Shown here in pieces: positions 1 through 8,039 of a stretch of 64,000 bases of DNA (positions are counted from its first letter, which is position 1; each line of letters opens with the position of its first letter). Where the stretch lies: positions 1-64,000 of the forward strand of contig NZ_SJSB01000015.1 in NCBI RefSeq assembly GCF_004352835.1. The letters run 5' to 3'. A program made the position numbers and the translations under genes. A model generated the notes under the pieces. The model searched no databases. It was given only the letters and a program-made list of their open reading frames with translations, and was not told the origin of the DNA. Source of the DNA: Marinomonas flavescens. Lineage in GTDB: Bacteria > Pseudomonadota > Gammaproteobacteria > Pseudomonadales > Marinomonadaceae.

Positions 1-10
1 TGTACATAAT

Positions 11-85
11 GCGGGAATAGCTCAGTGGTAGAGCACAACCTTGCCAAGGTTGGGGTCGCGAGTTCGAGCCTCGTTTCCCGCTCCA
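11..85 (+). tRNA. tRNA-Gly (anticodon GCC)
   Basis: A cloverleaf can be folded by eye. The acceptor stem GCGGGAA pairs with TTCCCGC at 75-81, the discriminator is T82, and CCA is encoded at 83-85. The anticodon loop reads CTTGCCAAG, giving anticodon GCC, and the T arm contains GTTCGAGCC. It heads a cluster of three tRNA genes; its promoter probably lies upstream of the window. Confidence 0.95.
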
Positions 86-155
86 TCTTCTTAATAGACG
101 ATGTGACTGACAAAGTGTCATAGTAAATAGTTATAGCACTAAAAAAGCTAATTGT

Positions 156-231
156 GTCCCGTTCGTCTAGAGGCCTAGGACACCGCCCTTTCACGGCGGT
201 AACAGGGGTTCGAACCCCCTACGGGACGCCA
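156..231 (+). tRNA. tRNA-Glu (anticodon TTC), copy 1
   Basis: Acceptor stem GTCCCGT pairs with ACGGGAC, the anticodon loop CTTTCAC gives TTC, the T arm has GGTTCGAACC, and GCCA ends the gene with encoded CCA. The mature sequence is identical to copy 2 at 294-369, and about 27 bases of upstream sequence are also nearly shared. Confidence 0.95.
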
Positions 232-248
232 TTCTAATTTATTAGAAT
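232..248 (+). other. small hairpin after tRNA-Glu copy 1
   Basis: With the last A of the tRNA at 231, ATTCTAA (231-237) pairs with TTAGAAT (242-248) around a TTTA loop. There is no U-run, so it looks more like a processing or spacer structure between the two tRNA-Glu copies than a terminator. Confidence 0.35.
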
Positions 249-293
249 AATATTATATGAATCGTGAGTTATAGCACTATAAAAGCTAGTTGT

Positions 294-369
294 GTCCCGT
301 TCGTCTAGAGGCCTAGGACACCGCCCTTTCACGGCGGTAACAGGGGTTCGAACCCCCTACGGGACGCCA
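294..369 (+). tRNA. tRNA-Glu (anticodon TTC), copy 2
   Basis: Identical in mature sequence to the copy at 156-231: same acceptor stem, TTC anticodon and encoded CCA. The flank from about 267 repeats the flank from about 129 with a few changes, so a unit of about 138 bases was tandemly duplicated. Confidence 0.95.
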
Positions 370-705
370 ATTTTGTTAAGACTTTTCTTATCTGATTTCT
401 TTCAGACTAAGACGTCATTAAAGCAGTGGTTTCATCGTGATTCCAAGGCTATTTCTATTTGAGGTTTTTATAATCTCACCTATCTTGTTTTTTTAATTTT
501 TATACCCCTCTTTGCGTTAATGTTGTAACTAAAACACTCATATTTTCAGATTATTTTTATACATTAGTCTTTAACGCTAAAGCTGTTTTATACCTCCGCT
601 ATCTATGTATCAGATTGTCTTGTTTTAAGCCCAAAGCTCTCTGGGAGGCTTGTGACTTTTACGCTATCATAGCCCACCGTTTTTATTCTGAGTTTATTCG
701 TCTCC
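370..705. other. intergenic region between tRNA cluster and pabC
   Basis: A T-rich stretch of 336 bases with no convincing open frame. A weak AAGCC...GGCTT hairpin lies at 627-651 without a U-run. I see no clear ribosome binding site directly before pabC at 706. Nothing else can be supported here. Confidence 0.5.
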
Positions 706-1530
706 ATGCAATGGTTTATTAATTATCAACAAGACTTAATTTCTCCATCTGACCGAGGTTTAGCCTACGGTGATGGTCTTTTTGAGACGATTAAAGTATC
801 TTCCGCTGGATTTGAATATCTAGATGAACACATTGAACGCCTTAGTCGCGGTTTAAAAAAACTGGCTATGCCGTATTCAGTCGCGCAATTGGCTCAGCTA
901 CGTTTTTTTCTACACGATTCTATTCTGCCTCTTGTTAACAAAGAATCCGTGGTGAAAATCATTGTCACAAGAGGTGAGGGTGGTCGAGGGTATTTACCTC
1001 CTAAAGAATGCCAATATACCATTTTGATAGGTCTTGCCGATGCACCAGATTACCAGGTGCAAAAAAATCGTGGAGTCGCTCTTGGTGTATCTGATGTTCC
1101 TGTCAGTGAAAACCCCTTTTTAGCAGGGATGAAACACTTAAATCGTCTTGAAAACGTATTGGCCAAGCAAAAGTTAGACGATCAGCATTTTGAAGATGTG
1201 ATGCTAGATGGTCATGGTTATGTGATTGAATGTATTCAAAGTAATATTTTTTGGTTTAAAGCAGGGGTCTTGTATACGCCGTCGTTGAGTCAAGCAGGGG
1301 TTCAAGGTGTTTTTCGTCACCATATATTGAGTGATCAAACACGCTATCATGCTGAAATAGGAAACTTCCCTTTACACACACTTAAACAAGCCGATGAAAT
1401 TTTTATTACAAATAGTTTGATGGGTATTGTTCCGGTGATATCTCTATTAGGGTCATCCATGCCGATTGGCGTTCACACTCAACAATTACAGCAGCTGATG
1501 CAAACTAAGGATGTGCATGACGTTTATTAA
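706..1530 (+). CDS. pabC: aminodeoxychorismate lyase
   Basis: A fold-type IV PLP enzyme of the branched-chain aminotransferase family that converts 4-amino-4-deoxychorismate to p-aminobenzoate and pyruvate for cytosolic folate synthesis. At 274 residues it has the family's usual length. It shows the N-terminal DRGLAYGDGLFET block and the PLP lysine in GMKHLNRLENVLA (K143). The C-terminal ITNSLMGIVPV block fits the cofactor-phosphate region. The start lacks a clear Shine-Dalgarno sequence. It opens the conserved pabC-mltG-tmk-holB-tatD order, but the usual fab genes upstream are absent and the tRNA cluster is there instead. Its 3' end overlaps mltG. Confidence 0.93.
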   Translation: MQWFINYQQDLISPSDRGLAYGDGLFETIKVSSAGFEYLDEHIERLSRGLKKLAMPYSVAQLAQLRFFLHDSILPLVNKESVVKIIVTRGEGGRGYLPPKECQYTILIGLADAPDYQVQKNRGVALGVSDVPVSENPFLAGMKHLNRLENVLAKQKLDDQHFEDVMLDGHGYVIECIQSNIFWFKAGVLYTPSLSQAGVQGVFRHHILSDQTRYHAEIGNFPLHTLKQADEIFITNSLMGIVPVISLLGSSMPIGVHTQQLQQLMQTKDVHDVY

Positions 1531-2566
1531 ATGGTTTATCAGATTTTTTGTTTTATTCGTTTCTTTAGGAGCTATTGTAGCTGCTGCCATTTACTACGCC
1601 ATTACTGCGCCTATAGAACTGGCAAAAGAACAGCGTTTTTCTATTCATGCTGGGGATACATCCTATCAAATTGGCGAAGAACTGAGCAATAAAGGTTGGG
1701 TTTTAGATCCCATATTAGTACGAATTGTAACCAAATTGCATCCAGAGTGGATTCCTAAAGTAGGAGAATACGCGATAACATCTGGAATGAATTTATTAGA
1801 CTTAATGGCTCTTTTTGACTCAGGAAAATCCATTGTTTATTCAGTAACCTTATTAGAAGGCAAAACGCTTCGTTATTATTTAGAAACGATGTCAGCAAAA
1901 AATAATATAACAATGTCGTTGGAAGGTTTGTCTAATGAACAAATTTCTAAGAAATTCTCTTTGGACGTCAGTAATCCAGAAGGGCAATTTTTTGCGAACA
2001 CTTACCAATATCATAAAGGCGATACAGACTTCAGTATTTTGCAACAATCTCATCGTTTGCTAACCCAGACATTGACCTCTTTATGGGATAAAAGAGAAAA
2101 GGGGTTGCCTTATAAAACCCCATACGAAGCACTCATCATGGCCTCTATCATAGAAAAAGAAACAGGGGAGCCTTCTGAGCGACCATTGATTTCACGTGTT
2201 TTCGTAAATCGTTTACAAAAGGGAATGCGCTTACAAACAGATCCTACCGTCATTTACGGTTTAGGAGAAAATTTTAATGGTAACTTGACTAGAAAAGACC
2301 TTCGTTCCAAGTCTCCATATAATACGTATTTACACTTTGGGCTACCGCCAACGCCGATTGCCAATGTTGGGAAAGAGGCCATTATCGCGGCCTTGAACCC
2401 AGGTAAAACGACATCGCTATACTTTGTTGCCAAAGGCGATGGCACTCATGCTTTTTCCAGAACATTACAAGAGCATAATAAAGCGGTGGCTAAGTATCAA
2501 AAATATCATAGGCGAGCAGATTATAAATCGAGTCCAGAGTCTACTTCTAAGGAGAATTCAAAATGA
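1517..2566 (+). CDS. mltG: endolytic murein transglycosylase MltG
   Basis: Inner-membrane lytic transglycosylase (YceG family) that cuts nascent glycan strands and is thought to terminate peptidoglycan polymerisation. One N-terminal transmembrane segment (about residues 3-25) is followed by a LysM-like region and the catalytic domain with MASIIEKETG; the second Glu-containing block (E213) matches the known catalytic Glu. RLQTDPTVIYG and the proline-rich LPPTPIANVG block are also family signatures. An ATG at 1511 exists, but TAAGG at 1506-1510 is correctly spaced only for the ATG at 1517. The gene overlaps pabC by 14 bases and tmk by 4 bases (ATGA), indicating translational coupling. Confidence 0.93.
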   Translation: MTFIKWFIRFFVLFVSLGAIVAAAIYYAITAPIELAKEQRFSIHAGDTSYQIGEELSNKGWVLDPILVRIVTKLHPEWIPKVGEYAITSGMNLLDLMALFDSGKSIVYSVTLLEGKTLRYYLETMSAKNNITMSLEGLSNEQISKKFSLDVSNPEGQFFANTYQYHKGDTDFSILQQSHRLLTQTLTSLWDKREKGLPYKTPYEALIMASIIEKETGEPSERPLISRVFVNRLQKGMRLQTDPTVIYGLGENFNGNLTRKDLRSKSPYNTYLHFGLPPTPIANVGKEAIIAALNPGKTTSLYFVAKGDGTHAFSRTLQEHNKAVAKYQKYHRRADYKSSPESTSKENSK

Positions 2567-3201
2567 CTGGTAAATTTATCTCTTTAGAGGGCGGTGAAGG
2601 AAGTGGTAAGTCAACCGCTATTGAATGCATTAAAGCCTGGTTAGAGTCAAAAGGTATCGATTTTATTGTTACTCGTGAGCCAGGTGGCACGGCATTGGCT
2701 GAAGATATTCGCGCACTAATATTGGCGTCGCGTGATGAAACCGTTGATGATATGACGGAGCTCCTGCTGATGTTCGCCGCAAGAGCGCAGCATATGTCTC
2801 AAAAAATTCGCCCTGCATTGAAGAATAATATTTGGGTCATTAGTGATCGCTTTATTGATTCGTCTTTTGTTTATCAAGGTAAAGCTCGTGGTGGCGATTT
2901 AGAGATACTTAATACACTTACTAAATGGGTTGTTGGGGATGACAGGCCTGATGCCACGCTATTATTAGATGTTCCTGTATCAATAGGTTTAGAGCGGGTT
3001 GCTCAACGAAAAAATGCAGACCGCCTAGATAAAGAATCTATTGTTTTCCATGAAAAAGTGCGAGCAGGCTTTTTAGAGCAGGCTTCATCTGAACCAGAAC
3101 GGATAAAAATAATTGATGCTAGCCAGTCCCTTAGCAGTGTCAGTGAGCAAATTATATCGACACTAGATGCCCTTAAGTCTACCTGGGAAGAGAGTATTTA
3201 G
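2563..3201 (+). CDS. tmk: thymidylate kinase
   Basis: Phosphorylates dTMP to dTDP with ATP in the cytosol, the last committed step of dTTP supply. The P-loop is GGEGSGKST (about residues 9-17), followed by the substrate block TREPGGT and the DRFIDSSFVYQG segment; RKNADRLD fits the LID region. At 212 residues it is normal length. A strong AAGGAG lies just before the ATG, which sits inside the end of mltG. Its TAG is followed directly by the ATG of holB with no gap. Confidence 0.96.
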   Translation: MTGKFISLEGGEGSGKSTAIECIKAWLESKGIDFIVTREPGGTALAEDIRALILASRDETVDDMTELLLMFAARAQHMSQKIRPALKNNIWVISDRFIDSSFVYQGKARGGDLEILNTLTKWVVGDDRPDATLLLDVPVSIGLERVAQRKNADRLDKESIVFHEKVRAGFLEQASSEPERIKIIDASQSLSSVSEQIISTLDALKSTWEESI

Positions 3202-4143
3202 ATGACAGACATCGCTCCTTGGCTTACCGCTTCATTACATCAAGTACAGGCTTTAAAAAAGCAAAAGAAACTGTCACATGCTTTATTAGTGACAGGCGCT
3301 GATGGCGTTGGTCAAGAAGTGCTGGCTCGCGCTATGGTCAAAGATTTAATGTGTGAAGAGTTGGATCAGGCGGCCGCTTGCGGTTACTGTCATTCATGCC
3401 AGTTAATGGCGGCGAACACACACCCAGATTTCCGTATTTTAGATGGTGAGGAAGGGACGATAAAAGTCGACCATATTCGCCAATTAACGCAGAAAATTAG
3501 CCAAAAACCGCAAGTTGGTAACAATAAAGTAGTGCTCATCACTCACGCTCAGGCAATGAATATTAACGCCGCCAACGCGGTATTAAAAGCATTAGAAGAG
3601 CCAGCGGACCAAACTTACTTCGTACTCACAAGCTCCCAGTCGAGCAGTTTATTACCCACTATTCGTAGTCGATGTTTATTGGTCAATGTACCGACGCCAA
3701 ACATTGATGAGGTGAAAAACTGGTTAAGTGGGCAGCCAGATGGGGATGAATTGAGCACGTTGTTTTGGTTAACCACTCAACCATTTCGTCTTATTGATAT
3801 TGAAAAGCAGCAAAAAACCGCCATCTATACAGGATTACCAAGCGCTCTTAAAACAATGTTGCTTGGTGAACAAGGAACAGACGTTGTATTAAAGGGCGTT
3901 AGTAACACCAATATTGAAGATTATTGCAATGGTTTGGCTGCTATTTTGCACCAGTGTATTAATCATTCTGCTGGGGCGGAATTACCTTCTGCTTTATTTG
4001 AGGTGTATCCGGTCATCATGCGCCGCATGGGCATTCAGCAAATTATGCAGCGTTATCAAAGTCTGCAAAAAATGAAATCGGATCTTTTAAAAACCAACCT
4101 TAATCCGACCATACAACTTACATACGAATTAAATCAATGGTGA
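3202..4143 (+). CDS. holB: DNA polymerase III delta prime subunit
   Basis: Clamp-loader subunit of the replicative polymerase. The N-terminal AAA+ domain has the usual zinc module (one Cys in LMCEE, then CGYCHSC), the ALEEP block and the SRC motif (IRSRCLLV), which supplies the arginine finger in the pentamer. The P-loop is degenerate (GADGVGQE), as expected for delta prime, which does not hydrolyse ATP. Length is 313 residues. It is followed after 7 bases by the TatD-family gene; the pilZ gene found here in pseudomonads is absent. Confidence 0.93.
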   Translation: MTDIAPWLTASLHQVQALKKQKKLSHALLVTGADGVGQEVLARAMVKDLMCEELDQAAACGYCHSCQLMAANTHPDFRILDGEEGTIKVDHIRQLTQKISQKPQVGNNKVVLITHAQAMNINAANAVLKALEEPADQTYFVLTSSQSSSLLPTIRSRCLLVNVPTPNIDEVKNWLSGQPDGDELSTLFWLTTQPFRLIDIEKQQKTAIYTGLPSALKTMLLGEQGTDVVLKGVSNTNIEDYCNGLAAILHQCINHSAGAELPSALFEVYPVIMRRMGIQQIMQRYQSLQKMKSDLLKTNLNPTIQLTYELNQW

Positions 4144-4150
4144 CATTTTT

Positions 4151-4957
4151 ATGTTAATTGACACTCACTGCCATTTAGACAAACTGGATTTAACACCCTA
4201 TAACGGAGATATTAATGGCGCGATTGATGCGGCGGCTCAGAAGGGTGTGAAGCAAATGCTCAGTATCGCGGTAAATCTGGAAGACATGGATACTATTCTT
4301 GGCTTTACCCAGCGCGAAGGCATCTTTGCCAGTTGTGGTGTACATCCATTGCATGAAAAAGGACTTATTACGTCTCCTGATGCCCTAATGTCGCTTGCTC
4401 AACATGAGAAAATTATTGCCATTGGTGAAACGGGTCTTGATTACTTTTATGAAAAAGATGCCGAAGTGCATGAGAGGCAAAAAATAAGCTTTTCTCATCA
4501 TTTAGCGGCGGCTGGCAAATTAGGTTTACCGGTTATTATTCATACGCGTGATGCCAAAGAAGATACTTTGTCGTTGATTCGTCAGTATGGTAATCCAAAC
4601 ACTGCTGGCGTATTGCATTGCTTTACAGAAGATTATGCTATGGCGAAAGAGGCGCTGGATGAAAACTATTTGATTTCAATTTCTGGAATAGTCACCTTCA
4701 AAACAGCGCAAGTGTTAAAAGAGACGGTTAAAAAGCTGCCATTGTCCTCTTTGATTGTTGAAACCGATTCTCCATATTTAGCGCCAGTGCCACATCGTGG
4801 TAAAAAAAATGAACCGCAATACGTGGCCGATGTTGCTCAGTTTGTCGCTGACATAAAAGGTATTCGGTATGAGGCTTTATTAGAAGCTACGGCGGAAAAT
4901 TTCCATCGTGTTTTTACAAAAGCGAATGCTGAACAACGAATCACTGAATCAACCTAG
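4151..4957 (+). CDS. TatD-family metal-dependent hydrolase (YcfH type)
   Basis: Cytosolic TIM-barrel metallohydrolase of the TatD family. The HxH metal motif is at the start (DTHCHLD, H6 and H8), with the metal Glu in AIGETGLDYFYE, HTRDA, LHCFTE and the terminal ETDSPYLAP block. LDYFYEKD and FKTAQVLKE resemble E. coli YcfH rather than TatD; the window's true TatD-like paralogue is at 57769. Position after holB is the conserved ycfH position. DNase or deacylase activities have been reported for the family, but the substrate of this member cannot be read from sequence. Length is 268 residues. Confidence 0.9.
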   Translation: MLIDTHCHLDKLDLTPYNGDINGAIDAAAQKGVKQMLSIAVNLEDMDTILGFTQREGIFASCGVHPLHEKGLITSPDALMSLAQHEKIIAIGETGLDYFYEKDAEVHERQKISFSHHLAAAGKLGLPVIIHTRDAKEDTLSLIRQYGNPNTAGVLHCFTEDYAMAKEALDENYLISISGIVTFKTAQVLKETVKKLPLSSLIVETDSPYLAPVPHRGKKNEPQYVADVAQFVADIKGIRYEALLEATAENFHRVFTKANAEQRITEST

Positions 4958-4976
4958 CTGGTTTGATTGTTTTTTA
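4947..4976 (+). terminator. rho-independent terminator of the pabC-ycfH operon
   Basis: AATCAACC (4947-4954) pairs with GGTTTGATT (4960-4968) with one bulged base, loop TAGCT, then GTTTTTT. The stem starts inside the last codons of the ycfH-like gene, whose stop codon sits in the loop. Confidence 0.7.
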
Positions 4977-5152
4977 ATCAAAGTGAATTGAATTGTCTAG
5001 AAACCTCTTTAGTTTACCTTTTGCGTATAGGTGATTGGTAAATAAGGGTGTTAGTCTGAGATTATAAATTTAAAATATAACGGAAAAGAAGACATTCTTC
5101 TTTCGCAAGCCTGACCAAAAAGGCAGCTTGTTTTATTAAAGGAAGCTCATTG

Positions 5153-7621
5153 ATGTCAAGTATGGTTACCCCACTTCCATATCAAGCCTTGTCGGCAAAA
5201 GTACCGGCAGATCATCTTCCATTCGAAACCCTCAAAGATATTGATGCATTAAGTGGCATTTTAGGGCAAGAACGAGCGGTAGAAGCGATTCAGTTTGGCG
5301 TTGCTATGCAGCGTCCAGGCTATAACATATTTGCCATGGGTGATTCTGGAACGGGTCGTTCATCGTATGTATTAAGTTATCTTAAAAGTGAAGCCAAACG
5401 TCGTACGCCACCTAATGAATGGGCGTATATTAATAATTTCACTGAAACACACCGACCTAAAGCCATTGAGTTTGCTCCTGGTAATGCGGCCGCTTTTGAA
5501 AAGCAAATACGCGCGCTTATTGATGGCTTAATGGTGACGTTTCCTGCTGCGTTTGAAAACCCTTCTTATCAGCAACAAAAAGGGGCTATTGACCGAGCTT
5601 TTAATGAGCAATATGAGTCGGCGATTAATAAAGTCGAACGTGTTGCGGTAAAAATTGGCGTTGCTATGTTTCGTGATGCGTCTTCTGTTAGCTTTGCGCC
5701 AATGAAAGACGGCAAAGCAATCGAAGAGAATGACTTTGCTGGTTTAAGTGATGAAGATCGTGATGCTTTTCAAGAGTCCGTATCTAAACTGGAAAGCTTA
5801 CTGAACGAAGAGCTATTAAGTTTACCACTTTGGAAACGGGCGACTTACGAGCAATTGCGTCAACTTAATCTTGATACGGTCAATGAAGCATTAGATCCTT
5901 TAATGGCTCCCATGTTTGAAGAGCACGCAGCGCATGATGCCGTCACGGCTTATTTGAAAGCGATGCGAGAAGACTTAGATAAAACCATTATGGATCAAGT
6001 GGCGGATGATAAGGTTTCGGAAAATCGAGATGAAGCCGGTCGTCGTCAATTGTATGAAGAACTCTATTTACCAAACGTAGCTGTGACTCATGAACCAGAC
6101 GGCGGTATGCCAGTCGTTTATGAATCTCACCCAACGTATCGTAATTTATTCGGACAAGTGGAATACAGTAGCGATCAAGGTATGCTGATTCCAAGCTATC
6201 GCTTAATTCGTTCTGGCAGTTTGCACGCGGCGAACGGTGGTTACTTAATTCTTGATGCTGAAAAACTATTAACAGATCACTATTTGTGGGAAGCCTTGAA
6301 GCGTGCCTTGAAGAGTAAATCGTTAAAAATTGAGCATCCATACGCAGATATGGGCTTAATGAATACGACGACCTTGGCCCCTCAAGATCTTCCTTTGCAA
6401 GTGAAAGTTGTCTTAATTGGTTCAAGAGACATTTATTATCTACTGCAAGATGCTGATCCAGATTTTCAAGAAATGTTCCGTGTTCTTGTTGATTTCGATG
6501 ACACTCTAAAGCGCACAAAAGAGTCCGAATTGGCTTTTGCTCGTTTGATGAAAGATCGAATCGACAAAGAAGAATATGCGAATGTGACGCGCAATGGCGT
6601 GGCCGCTTTAATCGAATACAGTAGTCGCTTAGCGGAACACCAGAACGAAATGGCGGCTAAGATTGGTGATGTTTTCGAATTATTAGGCGAAGCTGACTTT
6701 GTTCGAGAAATGGCCCATGAAGAAAATATTACTGAAGATCATATTGCTCGCGCTTTGAAAGCTAAAAAACACAGAACTGGACGTGTCAGTGAAAAGATCA
6801 TTGAAGAAATCATTGAAGGTACTGTGTTGCTAGAAAGTCACGGTCATGCGGTGGGGAAAATTAATGGCCTGACCGTAATGCAAATTGGTGATAGTAGCTT
6901 CGGTGCGCCGGCACGTATTTCCACTACAGTGCATCCGGGCGGAAAAGGCATCATTGATATCGAGCGCGAGTCTAATCTAGGTCAAAATATTCACTCGAAA
7001 GGTGTGCTTATTTTATCGGGTTATCTCGGTAATAAATATGCACAACGCTATCCCTTAGATATTTCTGCTTCAATCGCGATGGAGCAAAGTTACGGTTATG
7101 TAGATGGTGACAGTGCGTCAACCGCTGAACTATGTTGCCTGCTTTCTGCGCTGATCCAAATACCTTTGCGTCAAGATCTTGCTATTACTGGCTCGTTAAA
7201 CCAATACGGTGAAATTCAAGCAATTGGTGGGGTAAATGAAAAAATTGAAGGCTTCTTTAATGTCTGTAATGCACGTGGCTTGAGTGGTACACAGGGGGTA
7301 ATTATCCCTAAATCAAACGCGAATAACCTAATGCTCAGTGACGAAATTGTAGATGCGGTAAAGGCCGGACAATTCCATGTCTATGCCATTTCTTCCGCGG
7401 ATGAAGCGTTACATTTGCTAACGGGAATGGAACCTGGCGTTGCAGATGAACATGGTGAGTACCCAGAAGGAACTATCTCTGCCAAAGTGATTGAGCGTTT
7501 AGAAGAAATTTCTAAACTAGGTGATGAGGACGAAGAAGAAGAGGATGACGACGAAAATGAAAGTGATGCTAAACCAACGGAAAAAAAATCACATCAAGAT
7601 AAGTCGTCAAACAAAGTTTAG
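5153..7621 (+). CDS. Lon-like (LonB-type) AAA+ protease
   Basis: A large Lon-related protease of the AAA_32/S16 type. The N-terminal ATPase part has a P-loop-like GDSGTGRSS, with Arg in place of the usual Lys. A helical middle part follows, then the C-terminal S16 protease domain with catalytic Ser in DGDSAS (S654) and Lys in NEKIEG (K697), 43 residues apart as in E. coli Lon. The tail is extremely acidic (Asp/Glu run near residue 785) and then Lys/Ser-rich. ATG at 5153 is preferred over the TTG at 5150 because AAAGGAAG lies 6-9 bases before it. Length is 822 residues. Substrates are unknown. Its stop codon overlaps that of the convergent gene at 7618. Confidence 0.88.
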   Translation: MSSMVTPLPYQALSAKVPADHLPFETLKDIDALSGILGQERAVEAIQFGVAMQRPGYNIFAMGDSGTGRSSYVLSYLKSEAKRRTPPNEWAYINNFTETHRPKAIEFAPGNAAAFEKQIRALIDGLMVTFPAAFENPSYQQQKGAIDRAFNEQYESAINKVERVAVKIGVAMFRDASSVSFAPMKDGKAIEENDFAGLSDEDRDAFQESVSKLESLLNEELLSLPLWKRATYEQLRQLNLDTVNEALDPLMAPMFEEHAAHDAVTAYLKAMREDLDKTIMDQVADDKVSENRDEAGRRQLYEELYLPNVAVTHEPDGGMPVVYESHPTYRNLFGQVEYSSDQGMLIPSYRLIRSGSLHAANGGYLILDAEKLLTDHYLWEALKRALKSKSLKIEHPYADMGLMNTTTLAPQDLPLQVKVVLIGSRDIYYLLQDADPDFQEMFRVLVDFDDTLKRTKESELAFARLMKDRIDKEEYANVTRNGVAALIEYSSRLAEHQNEMAAKIGDVFELLGEADFVREMAHEENITEDHIARALKAKKHRTGRVSEKIIEEIIEGTVLLESHGHAVGKINGLTVMQIGDSSFGAPARISTTVHPGGKGIIDIERESNLGQNIHSKGVLILSGYLGNKYAQRYPLDISASIAMEQSYGYVDGDSASTAELCCLLSALIQIPLRQDLAITGSLNQYGEIQAIGGVNEKIEGFFNVCNARGLSGTQGVIIPKSNANNLMLSDEIVDAVKAGQFHVYAISSADEALHLLTGMEPGVADEHGEYPEGTISAKVIERLEEISKLGDEDEEEEDDDENESDAKPTEKKSHQDKSSNKV

Positions 7622-7917
7622 TATTTACCGTTAGTTCGCTTCATTATTTTGACTGTGCACTTACCGTTAACTAATGAAAAAACAGTGTAATAGAGATCGC
7701 CTGCTTTTATGTAGCTGGCGATCTCTTTTTGTTTGCTAGGTCTATGGACTTTTAACACTTCAGCTTGATGAAAAACCTTACCAGCCATGAACTTCTCAGT
7801 CACTTTGTTTGCCGCGGTTTTCGCATCGTAATCGCTGCATTCAGACTCAGACCATGATGGTGAGCTGATTATTAACGTTAAAAGGGTAGCTAGTAATCGA
7901 ACTTTTACACTGTACAT
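7618..7917 (-). CDS. small secreted protein of unknown function
   Basis: A 99-residue protein with a clear signal peptide: basic start, hydrophobic LLATLLTLIISS, likely cleavage after SWS or SES. The mature part has two cysteines (in ECSD and GKCT) that could form a disulfide in the periplasm, and ends in basic residues. I do not recognise the family. The gene converges on the Lon-like gene with overlapping stop codons, and faces away from the chemoreceptor gene beginning at 8040. Confidence 0.6.
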   Translation of the reverse strand: MYSVKVRLLATLLTLIISSPSWSESECSDYDAKTAANKVTEKFMAGKVFHQAEVLKVHRPSKQKEIASYIKAGDLYYTVFSLVNGKCTVKIMKRTNGKY

Positions 7918-8039
7918 AACCTATAAAACCTATCGTTTACTGTATTAAATCAAATCATAAAGGGGTGGGCCGTATTGCTATTTTTAAGCAAAAGGTCGGT
8001 GGCTCTACTTATTGTCCAAATTACTTCGGAGATTGTGTT

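Noticed and set aside
5988-6518. A 176-codon minus-strand open frame inside the Lon-like gene
   Set aside because: It lies wholly within a well-supported gene on the other strand, has no ribosome binding site or recognisable motif, and follows from that gene's codon use.
7922-8039. G-rich leader (GGGGTGGGCC, GGTCGGTGGC) before the chemoreceptor, considered as a c-di-GMP riboswitch
   Set aside because: The expected GEMM core elements could not be matched and no terminator or ribosome-site hairpin was apparent.
7965-8039. GTG start giving 25 extra residues to the chemoreceptor
   Set aside because: The extra residues have no place in front of TM1, while GGAG at 8028-8031 is well spaced for the ATG at 8040.
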